Below are positions 40,506-50,193 of a stretch of 52,489 bases of DNA, piece by piece. Under the pieces are notes generated by a model. The model was not told the origin of the DNA. It saw nothing but the letters and a program-made list of their open reading frames with translations, and searched no databases. Each line of letters starts with the position of its first letter. Within the stretch, counting starts at the first letter, position 1. Source of the DNA: an uncultured Bacilli bacterium. GTDB taxonomy: Bacteria > Bacillota_I > Bacilli_A > RF39 > UBA660. Both the position numbers and the translations under genes were made by a program. The DNA lies in contig CANQON010000001.1 of NCBI GenBank assembly GCA_947625505.1, positions 92,950 through 145,438 on the forward strand. The letters run 5' to 3'.

Positions 40506-43341
40506 TTTTAGTGTAATAGAGAAAAAGTGGCAAAAAATATGGGATGAAAAACAATGTTTTAAAGTTGATATAGATGAAAGTAAAAAGAAGTTCTATATGT
40601 TAGTAGAATTTCCTTATCCATCAGGAGTAGGCTTACATGTAGGACATGGACGTGTTTATACAGCATCAGATGTTCAAGCACGTTTTAAAAAAGCTAGAGG
40701 ATATAATGTATTATTTCCAATGGGATGGGACGCTTTTGGAGCACCTGCAGAGCAATATGCGATTCAAAATCATATCCATCCAAAAGAAGCTGTTGAAAGA
40801 AATATCGAAGTATTTAAAGGACAAATGAAATCTTTAGGTTTAGCTATTGATTGGTCTAGAGAATTTTCAACAACTGATCCTGAATACTATAAATTAACAC
40901 AATGGCAATTTTTACAATTTTATAAAGCAGGATTAGCATATAAAGCCGAAAAAGAAATAAATTGGTGTCCAAAATGTAAAAGTGGATTATCTAATGAGGA
41001 TGCTCAAGGAGGAGTATGTGAAAGATGTGGTTCACCAACTACTAAGAAATTAAAAAATCAATGGGTATTACGTATGAGTGCTTATGCTGATAAATTAATC
41101 GATGGATTAAAAGATACAGAATTCCTAGATAAAGTAAAAACAGCGCAAATTAATTGGATTGGTAAAAGTATTGGAGCTTCTATTAATTTCAAATTAAAAG
41201 ATACTGATGATGTTTTAGAGATATTTACAACTCGTGCTGATACTTTATATGGTGTAACATTCATGGTTGTTAGTCCTGAACACCCTTACTTAGAGAAGTA
41301 TATGGATCGTATCGAAAATAAAGAAGAATTACGTGCATATCAAGAATTAGCTCGTTCTAAAAGTGAGATAGAAAGAACAGATGCTACTAAAGAAAAAACA
41401 GGTATTGAGATTAAAGGTTTAACAGCTATTAATCCTATTAATGATGAAGAAATACCTATTTGGGTAAGTGATTATGTTTTAGCTAATTATGGAACAGGAG
41501 CTATTATGGCTGTACCTGCTCATGATGAAAGAGACTATGCCTTTGCTAAAAAGTTTAATATTCCAATTAAACAAGTAATTATTCCTGTATATATAGGTAA
41601 TGATGCTCCTATAGAAGGAAAAGAAAATACTAAACGCAATACAGTTATTTTAATGGTTAAACATCCAACAGAAGATAAATATTTATGTGTTAAATATCAT
41701 AAATTTAACTGGCAAACACTAGTTATGGGTGGTATTGAAGATAATGAAACATATGAAGAAGCAGCACGTCGTGAATTAGAGGAAGAAACAGGATATACTG
41801 ACTTTACTTTTGAAAGAACTTTTGATTTTATGTTTAGAGAAAAGTTCTATGCTGCTCATAAAGATGTTAATCGTACGACAACAAATTGTATTGTGGTAGG
41901 ACATTTAAATTCCTTAGAACAAAAAGAAATAACTAAGGAAGAAAAAGATACTCAAGAAGTAGTTTGGGTTAATGGTAATGAATTAGTTGACTTCTTAGGA
42001 ATAGATACTCATAAAAGAATCGCCGAACAATATTTTAATGGTGAAGAAGCCTATATTGGCGATGGCGAAATGATCAATTCTGGTGTTTTAAATGATATTG
42101 ATAATAAACAAGATAGTATAGATAAGATGATATCTTACTTAGAAGCTAAAGAAATAGGTAAACGTACTGTTAATTATCGTTTACAAGATTGGATTTTCTC
42201 AAGACAAAGATTCTGGGGAGAACCTATTCCAATGATTAATTGTCCACATTGTGGATGGGTACCTGTTAATGAAGAAGATTTACCTGTAATATTACCTAAT
42301 GTTCAAGCTTATGAACCTACGGATACAGGAGAAAGTCCTTTAGCTAATATTCGTGAATGGGTAGAAACAACATGTCCTAAATGTGGAGGTAAAGCTGAAA
42401 GAGAAACTGATACAATGCCTAACTGGGCAGGATCTAGTTGGTATTGGTTAAGATATATGGATCCACATAGTGAAAAAATAGCTAGTGATGAAGCATTAAA
42501 ATATTGGGGACAAGTTGACTTATATGATGGTGGTATGGAACATGCTACACGTCACTTATTATATGCTAGATTTTGGAATATCTTCTTACATGAACAAGGA
42601 TTAGTACCTTATAGTGAACCTTTCTTAAAACGTATCAGTCATGGTATGATTTTAGGTGAAGGTGGCGAAAAGATGAGTAAGAGCAAAGGAAATGTCGTTA
42701 ATCCTAATGATATGATTAGAGATTATGGTGCTGATGCTTTGCGTACTTATGAAATGTTTATTGGTGATTACTCTAAAGATGCTGCTTGGAGTGAGAATGG
42801 TTTAAAAGGTTGTAAAAAATTCTTAGATCGTGTATGGAAATTACAAACTAAATTAAATGATAATAAAGGATATACTAAAGAATTAGAAAGTATTATTCAT
42901 AAGACTATTAAAAAGGTTACTTTAGATATTGACTCTTTAGATTATAATACAGCTGTATCAGCTTTAATGATTTTATTAAATGAAACAGATAAAGTAGCAA
43001 CAATTACTAAGGATGATTATCGAGCTATTGTTGCTTTACTTAATCCTTTTGCGCCACATATAACAGAAGAAATAAATGAGATTTGTGGTTTAGGAGAACC
43101 ATTATATGCTAGTGCATGGCCAACATATGATGAAGCTAAAACAGTTGAAGCTACATATGAAATGGTTGTTCAAGTTAATGGTAAAGTAAGAGGCAAAATA
43201 GAAGTATCTACCGATACTAGTGAAGAAGATATGAAAAAGAAAGCTCAAGAGATTGATAATGTTAAGACACATATTGATGGTAAAGAGATTGTTAAAGTAA
43301 TTGTCGTACCTAAGAAATTAGTTAATATTGTTGTAAAATAA
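40498..43341 (+). CDS. leuS: leucyl-tRNA synthetase with an inserted Nudix hydrolase domain
   Basis: This 947-residue protein is about 140 longer than ordinary bacterial LeuRS. PYPSGVGLHVGHGR (HIGH class) near residue 40, a Cys4 zinc module, the editing domain with TTRADTLYGVTF, then YGTGAIMAVPAHDERD, ISRQRFWG-like FSRQRFWG, EKMSKSKGN (KMSKS) and an anticodon-binding C-terminus are all present. Between PIKQVI (~361) and YIGDGEMINSG (~515) lies an extra ~150-residue domain. It contains a perfect Nudix box at 411-433: G-x5-E-x7-R-E-L-x-E-E-x-G-Y. Both flanks match ordinary LeuRS, so the insertion sits within the editing (CP1) region. It could hydrolyse a nucleotide such as a misactivated adenylate or a stress nucleotide; the function is unknown. 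Confidence 0.93.
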   Translation: MYNFSVIEKKWQKIWDEKQCFKVDIDESKKKFYMLVEFPYPSGVGLHVGHGRVYTASDVQARFKKARGYNVLFPMGWDAFGAPAEQYAIQNHIHPKEAVERNIEVFKGQMKSLGLAIDWSREFSTTDPEYYKLTQWQFLQFYKAGLAYKAEKEINWCPKCKSGLSNEDAQGGVCERCGSPTTKKLKNQWVLRMSAYADKLIDGLKDTEFLDKVKTAQINWIGKSIGASINFKLKDTDDVLEIFTTRADTLYGVTFMVVSPEHPYLEKYMDRIENKEELRAYQELARSKSEIERTDATKEKTGIEIKGLTAINPINDEEIPIWVSDYVLANYGTGAIMAVPAHDERDYAFAKKFNIPIKQVIIPVYIGNDAPIEGKENTKRNTVILMVKHPTEDKYLCVKYHKFNWQTLVMGGIEDNETYEEAARRELEEETGYTDFTFERTFDFMFREKFYAAHKDVNRTTTNCIVVGHLNSLEQKEITKEEKDTQEVVWVNGNELVDFLGIDTHKRIAEQYFNGEEAYIGDGEMINSGVLNDIDNKQDSIDKMISYLEAKEIGKRTVNYRLQDWIFSRQRFWGEPIPMINCPHCGWVPVNEEDLPVILPNVQAYEPTDTGESPLANIREWVETTCPKCGGKAERETDTMPNWAGSSWYWLRYMDPHSEKIASDEALKYWGQVDLYDGGMEHATRHLLYARFWNIFLHEQGLVPYSEPFLKRISHGMILGEGGEKMSKSKGNVVNPNDMIRDYGADALRTYEMFIGDYSKDAAWSENGLKGCKKFLDRVWKLQTKLNDNKGYTKELESIIHKTIKKVTLDIDSLDYNTAVSALMILLNETDKVATITKDDYRAIVALLNPFAPHITEEINEICGLGEPLYASAWPTYDEAKTVEATYEMVVQVNGKVRGKIEVSTDTSEEDMKKKAQEIDNVKTHIDGKEIVKVIVVPKKLVNIVVK

Positions 43342-43369
43342 AAAGATATAGGAAAATCCTATATCTTTT
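43341..43369. terminator. bidirectional terminator between leuS and a convergent gene
   Basis: A 13-bp perfect stem (43341-43353 with 43357-43369) with an AAA loop, A and T flanks on the two sides; it overlaps the stop codons of both genes. Confidence 0.9.
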
Positions 43370-44378
43370 ATTTTACAATCCATCCATTAGGTAAATAACG
43401 ATCTCCACTATAACCATATCCTCTAGGATTATTTATAATTTTATTATTAATAACAAGGGTAGAAGAACCTCCACCATCTAAGTTAGAAGCATTATATGCA
43501 CCATATCTTTGGAACAAAGCAATCATTTCTTTATATGATATTCCTTTACTACCATTAGCGCCGCGTCCATCAATTACTAGTAATAGAACAATACCATCTT
43601 TTCTTTGAGCAATAGCAGTACGATTAGCATCAGAGTTATTTGTACTTTTAATATTAGCTGCTTTACCATTAACAATTAAGAAAGGACCAAATTGAACAGC
43701 ATCACGCATACCATTTTTAATAGCTTTTTCAGCACTACTAGTTGTTAACATTAAGACATTATTTTTAGTAAAACCAATGAATCCTCCTCCATGTGTATTA
43801 CGAGATCCAATAGAATAAATTTTGCCATTACGAATAACCGTACCTTTAGGTTTCATATTAGTATTAGTAAATCCTCCAGCATTAATAGCAACTTTAGCAT
43901 TTTCTTTTTTGGCTATATCAGTTAAGAAGGAATGTGGATAATTAGCAGATAAAGAGATATGTGATGCATCATAAACAACAACCATATATCCTTTATAATC
44001 TTTTTCATCAATTTCTACTAATTTATAAATATCATCTTTATTATGTTCTAGTATTTGACGTTCATATTCTGATTCAAATGTTGTTTTTTCACTACTATCA
44101 AAGGTTATTTCATCAACATTAGTTACTTCATCAACTTCATCAATAATATTAGCACGATATATCGTTTCTATTTCTTTATCACTATATAAGACGTTAGCAA
44201 AGTATTTATGATGGCCTGTTTCTAATGCTGTTGTTATCCACCAATGTTTAAAATTAGTAGGGCCATACACAACAATGAAGAAAGCAATTACGCAAATATC
44301 AGCAAAGCCACAAAATATCGTAAACCATGATATTTTCTTTTTTTTAGTTACTTTTTTCTCATTTTTCTTCTTTTTCAT
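43368..44378 (-). CDS. secreted phosphodiester glycosidase (NAGPA-domain) protein
   Basis: This 336-residue protein has a very basic cytoplasmic N-terminus, a transmembrane helix (about 19-41), a linker, and a NAGPA/phosphodiester glycosidase domain (about 130-336) with VAINAGGFT, GGGFIGFTKNNVL, LLVIDGRG and YNASNLDGGGSSTLVIN. The family uncaps GlcNAc-1-phosphodiesters, and bacterial members act on wall polymers or exopolysaccharide. It overlaps the upstream gene by 20 nt, so the two envelope proteins are co-translated. GGAGAT precedes the ATG. Confidence 0.88.
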   Translation of the reverse strand: MKKKKNEKKVTKKKKISWFTIFCGFADICVIAFFIVVYGPTNFKHWWITTALETGHHKYFANVLYSDKEIETIYRANIIDEVDEVTNVDEITFDSSEKTTFESEYERQILEHNKDDIYKLVEIDEKDYKGYMVVVYDASHISLSANYPHSFLTDIAKKENAKVAINAGGFTNTNMKPKGTVIRNGKIYSIGSRNTHGGGFIGFTKNNVLMLTTSSAEKAIKNGMRDAVQFGPFLIVNGKAANIKSTNNSDANRTAIAQRKDGIVLLLVIDGRGANGSKGISYKEMIALFQRYGAYNASNLDGGGSSTLVINNKIINNPRGYGYSGDRYLPNGWIVK

Positions 44379-45723
44379 TATTTACATCTCCTATTTCAAA
44401 AGGTGCTAAATAAGAACCATCACCATTATTTATTTTAATATCACTTTTAAGGTATAGGGCAGGTCTAATATTTAATTCTTGTGTAATAATACTTTCATAT
44501 AATGCTTTATTTTCATTTACAGAAAAGATATTTAAGTCATTAGCTCCATCAGATGTAAGTAAGAATGTATTAGGTACTTCATAAGCAAATAAATCAGCAG
44601 CTGATAGCATTCCTACTTTAAAGTTTACTTGGGATTTAGTAATAGGTAAATAATCATTATTAGTTAAAGAGAAGTGTCCTGAATAAAATGGACCTGAAAC
44701 AATATATTCTTTATGATCAATAGTATTATAGTATGTATTATTTAAATAATATAATAATTCTTTACGAGATGTATTAAAGGCATTTGTATATTGTGAAAAA
44801 CTCATTTCTAAACATTTATTATCTTTATCTAAAAGACAAGTATCACTAACTATTTTTATTTTATCTTTTTCTTTAGAAACTATTTTCCATAAAGTATTAT
44901 TATAAGTTAGATATTGACCAATATATGTATCATTTAAAGTTTGATATTCTTTCTTTTCAATTAGATAAGGACTTTCACTAGTACCATTACCAGCATAAAC
45001 TTTTTCATTACCTTTAAGAGTTATAATTGGTCTAATTCCATATTTACTATTAATTAAGTCATTACTTATTAAACCATCATTAGCTATATACCATGCTTTT
45101 TCATTATCATAACTATTAGATGTCCAAAAAGATGAATTATTATTTAAATAACTATTATTAGATCCTGCTTTTAAATAATCATCAATACTTAATAAGCCAA
45201 TATTATAGTCATTATCAGTTTCAAAACATCCAGATACTTCGATATCTTTAAATGTATCTATACATATTTTAGTAGGTATTAAATTAGCATTCTCTAAACT
45301 ATTTTCAAATAGACCTATTGATCCTTCTTTTTTATTTAACCATGGTAAAATATTAGTTTCTAAGGATTTGCCATAAGCCAAAGAAGAAATACTATCTTCA
45401 GTAATCATGGTTACGGAATTATCTTTATTAATACGAATAATACGCCATAAATATCCTTTATAACGTAAATAATTGGTATCAGCATCACCAATAAAACGAT
45501 ATATATTATTAGATTTTATAAATGTACTATGTAATTCATAAGTATCATTTTGATCAATAATTCTTTGAGCAAGCTCATTAGATAATACAATTTTTTTATT
45601 AGAATCTATATAAGCGTATATTAATCTACCTATATAGTATATACCTACTGTTAAAACAAAAATAATACTAATAGCATTAAAAATAGCTTGTTTTTTTATT
45701 TTCCTTTTTGTTCTTTTTTTCAT
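44359..45723 (-). CDS. membrane-anchored surface protein with two related repeats
   Basis: This 454-residue protein has a basic N-terminus, a transmembrane helix (about 13-36), and an external region with two related ~190-residue halves. Each half opens with an LW[RK]I[IV] stretch (YLWRIIRINKDNSV; LWKIVSKEKDKIKI) and closes with an IRP-[IA]-x-x-LK motif followed by an N-G-x-G-x-x-x-x-P[YF]-x-[IL] tail. Such units (DUF6273-like) are common in surface proteins of gut Firmicutes; their role is unknown. I start it at 45723 after GAGGT. It is expressed from an extended -10 promoter together with the phosphodiester glycosidase. Confidence 0.7.
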   Translation of the reverse strand: MKKRTKRKIKKQAIFNAISIIFVLTVGIYYIGRLIYAYIDSNKKIVLSNELAQRIIDQNDTYELHSTFIKSNNIYRFIGDADTNYLRYKGYLWRIIRINKDNSVTMITEDSISSLAYGKSLETNILPWLNKKEGSIGLFENSLENANLIPTKICIDTFKDIEVSGCFETDNDYNIGLLSIDDYLKAGSNNSYLNNNSSFWTSNSYDNEKAWYIANDGLISNDLINSKYGIRPIITLKGNEKVYAGNGTSESPYLIEKKEYQTLNDTYIGQYLTYNNTLWKIVSKEKDKIKIVSDTCLLDKDNKCLEMSFSQYTNAFNTSRKELLYYLNNTYYNTIDHKEYIVSGPFYSGHFSLTNNDYLPITKSQVNFKVGMLSAADLFAYEVPNTFLLTSDGANDLNIFSVNENKALYESIITQELNIRPALYLKSDIKINNGDGSYLAPFEIGDVNNEKEEK

Positions 45724-45753
45724 AAAATACCTCATTATTTTTCACACGATATC

Positions 45754-45782
45754 ATTATATCAAAATTTGTCGAAATAGACAA
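45754..45782 (-). promoter_or_regulatory. promoter of the surface-protein/NAGPA operon
   Basis: On the minus strand: TTGTCT (45782-45777), a 17-nt spacer and an extended -10 TGATATAAT with TATAAT at 45759-45754, 31 nt before the start codon. Confidence 0.75.
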
Positions 45783-45929
45783 TTGTTTAACTATTAGAGT
45801 GTATGTGATAATTATTATTTTTATTATAATACATATAATATAATTAGTTAACATTAAGAAAGAAAATAGTTAACAATCGGTGTACAATTGTCGAATAATG
45901 TGGTATCATGGAAATAGGAGCGATAGGTT

Positions 45930-48797
45930 ATGGCACTATTTGAAAAAAAGAAATTAAAAAGAAATATATCTAGTATTTTATTGATGATTGCTATAATCAT
46001 CGTTTTAGTCGTTATTGATTCTTTACCTAAAATATTAGAAAAAGATGAAAAATTAGATAATGGTAAAATCAATATTAATGCGTTAGTTATTAATGAAATA
46101 ATGACATCTAATAAAGGTGCTTATGCTGATGATAAGGGTAATACTTATGATTGGATAGAATTATATAATGGTAGTAATAAAGATATAGATTTATCAGGAT
46201 ATGGATTATCAGATGCTGATTCTGGTAGTACTAAATGGATTTTTCCTGATGTTACAATTAAAAAAGGAGAATATTTAGTTATCTTTTTATCAGGAACTAA
46301 TGAATCTGGATTATATGCTAACTTCTCTTTAAATAAATCTGGAGGAGAAACACTTACTTTAAAAAAGAAATCTGGTAAAGTTGTTGATACTGTTAAAACA
46401 AAAGCGATAAGTAAAAATACTGTTATGGCACGTAATGGTAATGGTAAATGGATTGAAACTAATGAAATAACACCTGGGTTTGCTAATAACGAAGATGGAA
46501 GAAAAGAATATTTAGATAGTTTAAACATTGAAGATGATATTGTTATTTCAGAATTCTTACCTAAGAATAAAGGTAACTTTATGGTAGATGGTAATCTATA
46601 TAGTTATATTGAAATACAAAATGCTGGTAAGAAAGATGTATCTTTAAAAGATTATAGTGTATCTAATGATATTAATCGTCCATTCTTATATCATTTACCT
46701 GATGTTACATTAAAACCTAATGAAATATATTTAATATATACTTCATCATTAAATAATGGTAATCATGCTAGTTTTACACTAGAAAGTAAAAGTGGTGTTG
46801 TTATTTTATCTAAATCAGGTAAGATTGTAGAGAAAGTTGAATATAGTGGGGTTGCTAATGGATATGCTTATATAAAAGCTTCTGATGGTAGTTTTATTGA
46901 AGCTATGAATATAACGCCAGGATATCCTAATACAGCTGATGGTATGGAATCTTTCTCTAAAGATAAAAGAACTAATCCTAAAGATTTGATTATTAATGAA
47001 GCAATGAGTTCTAATAATAAGTATTTAGCGCAAAATGGTGGTGAATACTATGATTGGATTGAATTATATAATAATAGTGGTAAAACCATTAACTTAAGTG
47101 ATTATAGTATTACAACAGATGAAGATAATAAGAAGATGTATTCATTGCCTAAAAAAGAGTTGAAGGCAGGAGAATACTATATATTAATGGCATCAGGTAA
47201 TACTAAGTATAGTAATAGTAAATATCAACATACTAACTTTAAAATATCATCAACTGAAAGCTTATATTTATATAAAGATACAAAATTAATTGATACAATG
47301 TTCATATCTAATACACCTATTGGTTATAGTTATGGAAAGGGTAGTAGTTCAGGCTTATATTATTATGCAACACCTACACCTGGAAGTAAAAATAATAATA
47401 GTGGGGTATTAGAAATAGCTTATGCACCTTCTTTTAGTGAGAAGCCAGGAGTATATAATAATAAAACAGAATTAGCAGTTGAACTTAAAGGTGAGGGGAC
47501 TATATATTATACTTTAGATGGATCAATACCTACGAAACAATCTAAAGTATATAATAGTCCTATTATTTTAAAAAAAACGACAGTTATAAGAGCTGTCGCA
47601 TATGAAAACAAAAAAAAAGCTAGTTCCGTAGTCACAGGTTCATATATAATTAATGAAAATCATACTTTACCTGTATTATCTCTTAGTATGCCTGATGCAT
47701 CATTTAAAAGAGTTCAAAATAATCCTAGTAATTCTACTTTAGTAGTTAATGCTCATGCCGAATTATATGAAAAGAATGATTCTTTTTCAATTGATTGTGG
47801 CTTTAAATTATTTGGAGGATCTACAAGATATTTACCGAAGAAAAGTTTTTCTTTAAAATTCTCATCTAAATATGGACCTTCAACTTTAAACTATAAAGTT
47901 TTTGATAATCGTGATGCGGTTAACTATGATACTTTAGTTATTCGAAGTGGTTCTCAAGATTATAAAGGAAGTTTAATTCGTGATGAATTAGCAACCTCAC
48001 TTATGAATGATTTTGGTATTGTTGATGTACAAGCATATAAAGCTGTAATCTTATATATAAATGGTAATTATTGGGGTATCTACTTTATTAGAGAAAAAGT
48101 AGATGAGGAGTTTGTTAAACATCATTATGATGTACCAGAAGAAGGAACTAATATTGTTCGCATTGATAATAATGTTAGTGCAGGAACTTCTAAAGACTAT
48201 CGATCATTAGTTAATTATGTAAAAAATCACGATATGACTAAAAGTAGTAATTATGAATATGTTAAAACAAAGTTAGATATTGATAACTTTATTGATTTTT
48301 GGATTGGTGAAATGTATACAACAAATAATGATATTGTTAATGCAAGATACTTTAATAATCCTAATTTAGATGGTGGACGTATTAAAATGATCTTTTATGA
48401 TTTTGATTATGCTTTCTATAATACAGATCGTAATTATATGAAATGGATGACAGCAAGTAATGGTTTATCAGCTTATAATTGGAGTTATGATAACTCTTTA
48501 CTCCGTAATTTGTTAAAAAACAAAGATTTTAAAAAACGTTTTTTAGAGCGAGCATCATATAATTATAAACATCTTTGGAATAAAGATGTTGTTATGAAAC
48601 GTTATAATGAATTAATTAGTTTAATTAAACCTGAGATAACAAGAAATCAAAAGAGGTGGAATTTAACTGTTAAGTATTGGGAAAGTGAATGTCAAACACT
48701 TAAAAATTATATTAATAAACGTGATACTTATTTTGTTAATCATATTAAAAGCTATTTTGGGTTAAGTAGTAAGGAAGTGAAAGAATACTTTGGATAA
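45930..48797 (+). CDS. CotH-kinase protein with lamin-tail domains
   Basis: This 955-residue protein has a basic N-terminus and a transmembrane helix (about 14-34). Three lamin-tail-like domains follow (about 47-150, 195-310, 345-470; each with an INE or ISE start and W/Y-I-E-L/I-x-N), then a chitobiase C-terminal-like domain (about 505-570, YYTLDGSIPT) and a CotH kinase-like domain (about 575-930). The CotH part has FKLFGGSTRYLPKKSFSL, DELA and MIFYDFDYAF, matching CotH's atypical kinase fold. CotH phosphorylates spore coat proteins; large membrane-anchored versions are common next to VTC and DUF4956 genes, as here. The stop overlaps the next gene. Confidence 0.85.
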   Translation: MALFEKKKLKRNISSILLMIAIIIVLVVIDSLPKILEKDEKLDNGKININALVINEIMTSNKGAYADDKGNTYDWIELYNGSNKDIDLSGYGLSDADSGSTKWIFPDVTIKKGEYLVIFLSGTNESGLYANFSLNKSGGETLTLKKKSGKVVDTVKTKAISKNTVMARNGNGKWIETNEITPGFANNEDGRKEYLDSLNIEDDIVISEFLPKNKGNFMVDGNLYSYIEIQNAGKKDVSLKDYSVSNDINRPFLYHLPDVTLKPNEIYLIYTSSLNNGNHASFTLESKSGVVILSKSGKIVEKVEYSGVANGYAYIKASDGSFIEAMNITPGYPNTADGMESFSKDKRTNPKDLIINEAMSSNNKYLAQNGGEYYDWIELYNNSGKTINLSDYSITTDEDNKKMYSLPKKELKAGEYYILMASGNTKYSNSKYQHTNFKISSTESLYLYKDTKLIDTMFISNTPIGYSYGKGSSSGLYYYATPTPGSKNNNSGVLEIAYAPSFSEKPGVYNNKTELAVELKGEGTIYYTLDGSIPTKQSKVYNSPIILKKTTVIRAVAYENKKKASSVVTGSYIINENHTLPVLSLSMPDASFKRVQNNPSNSTLVVNAHAELYEKNDSFSIDCGFKLFGGSTRYLPKKSFSLKFSSKYGPSTLNYKVFDNRDAVNYDTLVIRSGSQDYKGSLIRDELATSLMNDFGIVDVQAYKAVILYINGNYWGIYFIREKVDEEFVKHHYDVPEEGTNIVRIDNNVSAGTSKDYRSLVNYVKNHDMTKSSNYEYVKTKLDIDNFIDFWIGEMYTTNNDIVNARYFNNPNLDGGRIKMIFYDFDYAFYNTDRNYMKWMTASNGLSAYNWSYDNSLLRNLLKNKDFKKRFLERASYNYKHLWNKDVVMKRYNELISLIKPEITRNQKRWNLTVKYWESECQTLKNYINKRDTYFVNHIKSYFGLSSKEVKEYFG

Positions 48798-49482
48798 GAA
48801 ATATCGTCATGAACTTAAGTTTATATTAAACAAAAGTCAAGCTGAAATCCTTAAGTATCGCTTAAGCTTACTTATGGATGTTGATACTAATTCAATTAAT
48901 GAAGATCATACCTATTTTATTAGAAGTTTATATTTTGATGATCTTTATGATTCAGCATATAATGAAAAAATAGATGGTTTAGAAAAAAGAGAAAAGTATC
49001 GTATCCGAATATATAATTATGATGATTCTTTTATAAGATTAGAGCGTAAAGAAAAGAATCGTGACTTAACCCACAAAGAACAAACAATTATAACGAAAGA
49101 ACAGTGCCTAGATTTTATGAAAGGAATATTTCCTGATTTAGATGATATTGATGATAAATTATTGCGTGATTTTATTGTTAAATACAAATTAAATGAAATA
49201 AGACCTAGTGTTATTGTAGATTACAGACGTTTAGCGTATACTTATCCTGTAGAGGAAGTACGTGTAACATTTGATGAGGATATTGCCTCAGGAAGATTTG
49301 ATTATAATTTGTTTGATAAAAATCTATTAAATTTACAAGTTTTAGAACCTAATGAAGTTGTTTTAGAAGTTAAATTTAATTACGCTATTCCAAGTCATAT
49401 TGCTGATGTAATTATGACAATACCAATGATACGTCAAGCTGTTTCTAAGTTTGCTTTATGTCGAGAAAAGAAGGAGGAATAA
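48790..49482 (+). CDS. VTC-domain protein (polyphosphate polymerase-like)
   Basis: This 230-residue soluble protein has the triphosphate-tunnel fold of the VTC family: YRHELKFIL at the N-terminus, YFIRSLYFDD, KREKYRIRIYNYD, FIRLERKEK, RPSVIVDYRRLAY and EVVLEVKFN supply the alternating basic and acidic tunnel residues. VTC domains make polyphosphate from ATP in yeast. The start is a TTG at 48790 inside the CotH gene with GGAAG 12 nt before, so translational coupling is likely. A DUF4956 membrane protein follows 1 nt later. Confidence 0.88.
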   Translation: MDKKYRHELKFILNKSQAEILKYRLSLLMDVDTNSINEDHTYFIRSLYFDDLYDSAYNEKIDGLEKREKYRIRIYNYDDSFIRLERKEKNRDLTHKEQTIITKEQCLDFMKGIFPDLDDIDDKLLRDFIVKYKLNEIRPSVIVDYRRLAYTYPVEEVRVTFDEDIASGRFDYNLFDKNLLNLQVLEPNEVVLEVKFNYAIPSHIADVIMTIPMIRQAVSKFALCREKKEE

Positions 49483-49483
49483 C

Positions 49484-50137
49484 ATGAGTTTTTTAGACAT
49501 GATTAAGAAAAGTGTTATTGATGAGTTTTCAGGATCTTTATCAACTTTTGATATATTATTCTCATTAATAATTGCTTTTATTTCAGCTATTATCATTACT
49601 ATTATTTACAAGAAGACCTATACAGGAGTTTCTTATACAAAATCATTTTCATTATCTATAATTTTACTAGCTATGGTAACATCATTAGTTATTAGAACAA
49701 TCAATTCTAATTTAGCGTTATCATTAGGTATGGTAGGTGCCTTATCTATCGTTCGTTTTAGAACAGCTGTTAAAGATCCTGTTGATACCATCTTTATGTT
49801 TTGGGCTATAACAGCAGGTATTATGTCAGGAGCAGGTTTATACTTAGTAACATTAGCTGCTACTCTTATTTTAGGCGTATTATATATTATTAGTTATTCT
49901 ATGAATTTTAAAGCTACAAAAAAATATTTATTAGTTATTAAAACTGATAAAGATTATGCGGAAGTTATACATAAGACTTTAGATAAACATAAACATTGTG
50001 AATTAAAAACAGAGTCTTATCAAAAAGATTCAGCTGAGTTAACATATGAATTAGCTAATAAAGATGCTGCTAAAGATATTGCTAAGATACGTGATAAAGA
50101 AGAAGTTAGAAGTATTCATCTTGTAAGTATCGATTAA
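49484..50137 (+). CDS. DUF4956 membrane protein, VTC partner
   Basis: This 217-residue protein has about four transmembrane helices (roughly 25-45, 55-73, 80-95 and 105-140) with the conserved SLGMVGALSIVRFRTAVKDP segment of DUF4956, then a cytoplasmic ~75-residue domain. DUF4956 proteins nearly always neighbour VTC-domain proteins and probably form a membrane channel or scaffold for the polymer. GGAGG lies 5 nt before the ATG at 49484. A terminator follows, closing the CotH-VTC-DUF4956 operon. Confidence 0.88.
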   Translation: MSFLDMIKKSVIDEFSGSLSTFDILFSLIIAFISAIIITIIYKKTYTGVSYTKSFSLSIILLAMVTSLVIRTINSNLALSLGMVGALSIVRFRTAVKDPVDTIFMFWAITAGIMSGAGLYLVTLAATLILGVLYIISYSMNFKATKKYLLVIKTDKDYAEVIHKTLDKHKHCELKTESYQKDSAELTYELANKDAAKDIAKIRDKEEVRSIHLVSID

Positions 50138-50165
50138 AAAAGAAAAATCTTTTCTTTTTTTTTAT
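50136..50165 (+). terminator. terminator of the CotH-VTC-DUF4956 operon
   Basis: AAAAAGAAAA pairs with TTTTCTTTTT around a short TC loop, then a T run. All pairs but one are A-T. Confidence 0.65.
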
Positions 50166-50193
50166 ATTAAGGTATAATGATTATGGTGGTAAT

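Noticed and set aside
40646-40828. 60-aa frame in leuS on the plus strand
   Set aside because: Alternate-frame shadow inside the HIGH region of leuS.
41581-42040. Nudix segment as a separate gene inserted into a broken leuS
   Set aside because: The reading frame is continuous on both sides, with no internal stop or start signals and intact LeuRS motifs before and after; it is a fusion domain, not a disruption.
46145-46528. 127-aa minus-strand frame inside the CotH gene
   Set aside because: Antisense of clear lamin-tail domains; no start signal.
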